Positions 60,086 to 64,000 of a DNA stretch of 64,000 bases are shown here, piece after piece (position 1 is the first letter of the stretch; every line of letters begins with the position of its first letter). Source of the stretch: Ilex aquifolium (lineage: Eukaryota > Streptophyta > Magnoliopsida > Aquifoliales > Aquifoliaceae); the NCBI GenBank assembly GCA_951799425.1, contig OX637397.1, positions 4,393,001-4,457,000 of the forward strand. Reading direction: 5' to 3'. The position numbers were made by a program, and so were the translations under genes. The notes beneath the pieces were generated by a model that worked only from the letters and a program-made list of their open reading frames with translations, was not told the origin of the DNA and ran no database searches.

Positions 60086-61221
60086 ACTTTAGAGCATGCA
60101 TGAAAGTACAACCATACAAATTTGATGTAAATTTTCATAATAATACTAGTGGGGCTGAAAATTATTAGATCTTCATAATTATTATATTATTAAGTCAAAA
60201 AATTAGTTCGGCTTTTCAGGTATAAATAATATTACACAAATTTGTTTAAGAAAAATAAAATTGCAATTCGCAATTTGAACTTTTCAATCAATTATGTCAG
60301 ATGGATTATATAATATTGTCCATCTCTTATCAATCCATCCGGTCCTTGGACTAATTATAGTAATAATCCCTCCTCATCCCATGTTTGGTTTAAGTATTAA
60401 TAAATAGTGGGTTCCATATTTATCTCTTCCAATAGTTTGTTTAAATGAAATATTGAATGATGGTATAAATATTAAATTACTAAAAAACCCTCAAAATAAA
60501 GAGTGATATCCTAAAAATACTTGAGGGTAAAAATGTCTTTTATCCAAATACATCCCAATTTGATTATTTAAACCCACCAAAAGGTAAGTTTATTTAAGAG
60601 GTTATATGTAGGATTAAATACACTATTCATCAGGACTGATATTATTTTTAGATGATAATATCAGGCTCAAAATGTGTATTCAAATAAAGGTATAAAAGGG
60701 ATAAGATGGACCTGACATTATCTTTTTCAATCTTTTTTAGCTAATACATAAAGCAAACACACCCTAATAGTGTTTCCAATGAGAGCTTTGCGTCTTAATG
60801 TATTATAGTCATTAAAATAAAAGTGAATCTCATTTGACAATGAAATTTATTGTTAGTTTAATGATAATAATGCATTAAATTGTTACAATTAAGATACAAG
60901 AAAATCATAAGTGGGTTACTCATCCATTGGGATAGAATCCGAGTCCCAATTCTTAGAATTAGATTCGATATTGCATTTCATATCTTAATTGATACTACTC
61001 ATACGATTGTTGTTTAATGTGCATCATGGAGGTGTGATCAAATATTTATCTTAACACAAAACAATTACTGTCGTAACATGTCCAACCGTAACATGTCCCA
61101 TATGTATGATGTTTGTGATATAGTAACCAACTAATAGGCAATCATTTAAATTATGGAAATAGAAACAAACTGTAAACTCAGACGTCTTAACTTTGAATAT
61201 TGACAAACTCTTGGAATTAGA
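60086..61221. other. Intergenic DNA ending in a SINE fragment
   Basis: No gene. From about 61160 to 61221 the sequence (CTGTAAACTCAGACGTCTTA, then TTGACAAACTCTTGG) matches the head of SINE family 2. It is cut by the copia LTR starting at 61222, so the retrotransposon inserted into an existing SINE. Confidence 0.5.
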
Positions 61222-61445
61222 TGTTGAGATTTGCTGAGATTTGATTAACGCTAGTTTTGGAAATAATCTTTACTGCACATATTTAGGAATTTGTAATCCC
61301 TTCATTCAAAGGAATTAGTTGAGATTTTATTTTCTTTCCTTGCTGATCAGATCATGACTTGATCTGTATATGTGTATATATTGTAGTCTTTTAACACAGA
61401 AAATAGGGTGAGAAATATAGAGCTTTCACAATTCCTATTTTGTCA
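61222..61445 (+). repeat. 5' LTR, about 224 bp
   Basis: Starts TGTTGAGATT and ends TTTTGTCA immediately before the primer binding site. It contains a TATATA motif near 61375. LTR length fits compact copia lineages. The start is inferred from the TG...CA rule and the break in the underlying SINE fragment. Confidence 0.7.
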
Positions 61446-61458
61446 TGGTATCAGAGCA
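61446..61458 (+). other. Primer binding site, initiator tRNA-Met
   Basis: TGGTATCAGAGCA is the standard plant copia primer binding site, complementary to the 3' end of initiator methionine tRNA. It lies directly after the LTR. Confidence 0.93.
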
Positions 61459-61502
61459 ATGATCCTATTGCTTCTGTAAAATTCCGCATACTCTAACTAA
61501 AG

Positions 61503-62286
61503 ATGTCTACACCAGCGATTGATCCAGCAGATCCTCTGTTTCTTCACTCTTCTGATCATCCTGGACTGATCCTTGTTCCGAAGGTCTTAGATGGAACCAA
61601 TTATGCCATGTGGAAACGATCAATGCTAATCAGCCTTAGTGCCAAAAAACAAATTGGGATTCATCGAAGGAACAGTTACCACTCCAGAAGCAAAAGGTCC
61701 CACATACTCTTTATGGCAGCGTTGCAATGCTATGGTACTCTCTTGGATATTCAATTCTCTAAGTCAAGACCTTATGCACAGTGTTCTCTATGCTGAAACT
61801 CCCTCAGAAATTTGGACAGATCTTCAAGATAGATTCTCTCAAGGTGATTTTTCTCATCATTATCAAACTAAACGATCCATTGTTGAACTGAAACAAAATC
61901 AAGAATCCATTTTTTCTTACTATACAAAGATGAAAATGTTGTGGGATGAGCTAACCACCTGTAGCCCCTCAATCACCTGCACGTGTGGAGGTCAAAAAGA
62001 TCAAAAAGAAAAAGAAGAAAGAATTCGCCTTGGTCAATTTCTTATGGGACTCAATGAGACATATTCAGCTGTACGAGGACAAATTATGCTCATGCATCCT
62101 TTACCAACTGTCAAAAAGGCATATTCACTTTTATGTGAAGAAGAAAAGCAGCGAGGCCTCACTGAAACAAAGAGCAGTGATCTTATTCATGCCATGAGTA
62201 TTCACACTTATGACAACTCCAAGGAGTCACAAACTACGGCCTCAAGACAACGAAAAAAATGGTCCTCCACTCATTCCAAGCCTTAA
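61503..62286 (+). pseudogene. Copia gag, frameshifted, with in-frame stop
   Basis: The reading frame starts at ATG 61503 with a Retrotran_gag_3-like N-terminus (LHSSDHPGLILVPKVLDGTN). An A6 run at 61644-61649 shifts the frame, and the gag core (UBN2-like, with ETPSEIWTDLQDRFSQ and LGQFLMGLNETY) continues in the frame that uses codons starting at 61639. That frame meets TAA at 62284-62286 just before the zinc knuckle. Either lesion would stop a full Gag-Pol polyprotein. Confidence 0.85.
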
Positions 62287-64000
62287 GGCAGTCGAAAACC
62301 TCTCCATTGCTCTTATTGTGAAGGCACTACTCACACTGTGGATCGATGTTATTTTCTCAATGGGTTTCCAGTTGGTCACAAACTACATGGCAAAGAAGTT
62401 CAGCCACCTAATCGTAGCAAAAAAACTGCTGCTCACCAAGCCAGTGCAACCATCATTTCAGATTCACACAAGTCTTCCATCGATCCTACTCCTCAATTCA
62501 CTTCTCAAGAACTTGCTCAAATCAAAACCTTTTTCAATGGTAAACAATCTACTCAAGCAAACTCTACAGGTAGTTCTGCCCCTTTCTGTTCTTCATTTAC
62601 TGCACAAAAGACAGCCTTGAGTCACTGGATCATTGACAGTGGCGCCACTAATCACGTAGCCACATCTGTTTCAATTACCTCTCCTATCTCTTCTCAAGTA
62701 ACCTTACCCAATGGTGCTTGCTCTGCCATAACTGGCATAGGTTCCACCCAACTTTCAGCCTACATGCATGTTAAAAACATACTCTGTGCTCCATCTTTCC
62801 ATGTCAATTTACTGTCAGTCAGTCAACTCACAACTACCTTAAATTGTTCTATTCATTTTTTTCCTACTTTTTGTGTACTGCAAGACCTAACTTCGAAGAA
62901 GATGATTGGTTTGGGGAAGCAACTTAATGGCCTGTACTACTTCGTGCCATCAATAAAATCTGCATCATCTAGCACACCGATCACTTATCATGTTGCTTCC
63001 ACTCCAAAAATTCCATGGCACCAGCGGTTGGGACATCCCTCCAAGGCACCTTCACAGTTTTTGAGTCATGTTATTCCTTCATTTGTATTTAATTCTCAAC
63101 ATTTGTGTGAAACTTGTCATTTGGCCAAGCAAACACGGCAATCTTTTCCTTCTAATACTATTCAAACTATACATTCTTTTGATCTTCTTCATTGTGATAT
63201 TTGGGTACCTCTTCGTACTGCAACTCATATAGGGGCACATTATTTTTTAACAATTGTTGACGACTATACTAGATTCACATGGATATTCCTCATGCAATTT
63301 AAATCTGAAACACAAGGGTTACTCAAAACATTTATCTCTTTTGTCAATACTCAGTTTAATTGCCAAGTTAAATGTATTCGTAGTGATAATGAATTAGAAT
63401 TCATATCCATGAAACAATATTTTTCCAATCTTGGCATATCATTTCAAAGCTCTTGTAGATCTACACCTCAACAAAATGGTGTAGTTGAACGCAATCATCG
63501 ACATCTCTTAAACGTTGGCAGGGCTTTAAGGCTTGATGCTAATCTTCCATTGCAATTTTGGGGGGAAAGTTTACTCACTGCCACCTATCTCATCAATCGA
63601 CTTCCTACCCCTGTGCTGCAATACAAATCTCCCTATGAAATGTTGTATAACAAGCCACCCAATTACTCTAACTTGCGAGTGTTTGGATGTCTTTGTTATG
63701 CAACAAATCTGCACCCCACTCACAAATTTGACTCTCGTGCCAGAAAATGCATCTTTGTTGGCTATCCCATTGGCCAAAAAGCTTACCGTTTATATGACCT
63801 CAAAACTCATCAATTTTTCTCAAGTCGAGATGTCATCTTTCATGAGGAAATGTTTCCTTTTCATACAACAGAATCCTCACCAGCTCCATCCATTTCTCAA
63901 CCTGAGATAACCGACTATCCTGTTGAATCCCCTTCTCTTCCAACTTCCCTTCATTCCTCATTACCTGAGACCGCTTCTACAGAAAATTCCTCCTCTCCTG
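62287..64000 (+). CDS. Copia pol region (zinc knuckle, protease, integrase), open to window edge
   Basis: The same frame as the gag core, with no stop for 571 codons. In order: CCHC zinc knuckle (C-x2-C-x4-H-x4-C, 62308-62349); aspartic protease active site in WIIDSGATNHV (DSG at 62635-62643); GAG-pre-integrase WHQRLGHPS with a C-x2-C pair (about 63016-63120); integrase with catalytic Asp in HCDIW (63196), the DDYTRFTW block, Asp in RSDNE (63385) and Glu in GVVERNH (63487), 33 residues after the second Asp. A Ser/Pro-rich linker follows. Reverse transcriptase and RNase H should lie beyond the window. There is no separate start codon because the region is normally made as part of Gag-Pol. Confidence 0.92.

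Larger units (their letters stand above)
61222..64000 (+). mobile_element. Ty1-copia LTR retrotransposon, 3' part beyond window
   Basis: Order seen: 5' LTR (61222-61445), primer binding site (61446), gag (61503), zinc knuckle, aspartic protease, integrase. Integrase upstream of reverse transcriptase identifies copia rather than gypsy order, although RT itself lies outside the window. The likely 5-bp target duplication TTAGA (61217-61221) must be confirmed at the 3' end. Gag has one frameshift and one in-frame stop, so this copy is probably non-autonomous, yet pol is completely open, suggesting recent insertion. Confidence 0.93.

Noticed and set aside
1-64000. CRISPR arrays, bacterial operons, organellar gene clusters or rRNA genes
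   Set aside because: No regularly spaced repeats with unique spacers, no prokaryote-style gene packing and no rRNA sequence were seen; gene structure is plant nuclear throughout.

Overview
This is a nuclear genomic window from a flowering plant, most likely a eudicot. It is AT-rich, with widely spaced intron-containing genes, plastid-targeted enzymes, PR-10 proteins and plant-type transposable elements. The species cannot be fixed from the sequence.

Layout. The first 15 kb is gene-poor and made largely of small non-autonomous transposons (a Tourist-like MITE, SINEs, hAT-type elements, a Mutator-like long-TIR element) plus one PPR gene relic. At 15.3-19.7 kb (+) lies a complete five-exon plastid-type ATP sulfurylase gene carrying a miR395 target site. 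At 22.1-24.8 kb (+) is a five-coding-exon gene for an acidic 758-residue protein of unknown function with a possible N-myristoylation start and a Cys-rich C-terminus. At 28.1-29.6 kb (-) is a four-exon calmodulin of the CML8/CML11 type. At 35.5-39.1 kb (-) is VTE3 (MPBQ/MSBQ methyltransferase, tocopherol and plastoquinone synthesis). At 40.6-45.5 kb (-) is a LESV/ESV1-family starch-associated Trp-rich protein whose last exon contains an apparent one-base frameshift. From 48.9 to 55.7 kb (-) there is a tandem array of three two-exon PR-10 (Bet v 1 family) genes with conserved promoters but introns of very different length because of transposon insertions. From 56.8 to 58.8 kb (-) are two tandem paralogous genes for small proline-rich proteins of unknown function, which share a 37-bp promoter block combining an RY motif with two ACGT-core (ABRE/G-box) motifs. 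The window ends inside a Ty1-copia LTR retrotransposon (61.2-64.0 kb, +) with a 5' LTR, primer binding site, broken gag and a fully open pol frame running off the edge.

The genes do not form a pathway or operon. Three of them (ATP sulfurylase, VTE3, LESV) have probable plastid products, but this looks coincidental. The strongest unifying signal is the density of small mobile elements with recognisable target-site duplications (8 bp hAT, 9 bp Mutator-like, 3 bp Tourist-like, 9-12 bp SINE), several sitting in introns or tens to hundreds of bases from promoters. The items most worth following are the RY/ABRE-controlled proline-rich pair, the LESV frameshift, the miR395 site, and the PR-10 array, where insertions can be ordered relative to gene duplication. 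I found no CRISPR array, rRNA gene, functional tRNA gene or clearly novel multi-gene system.
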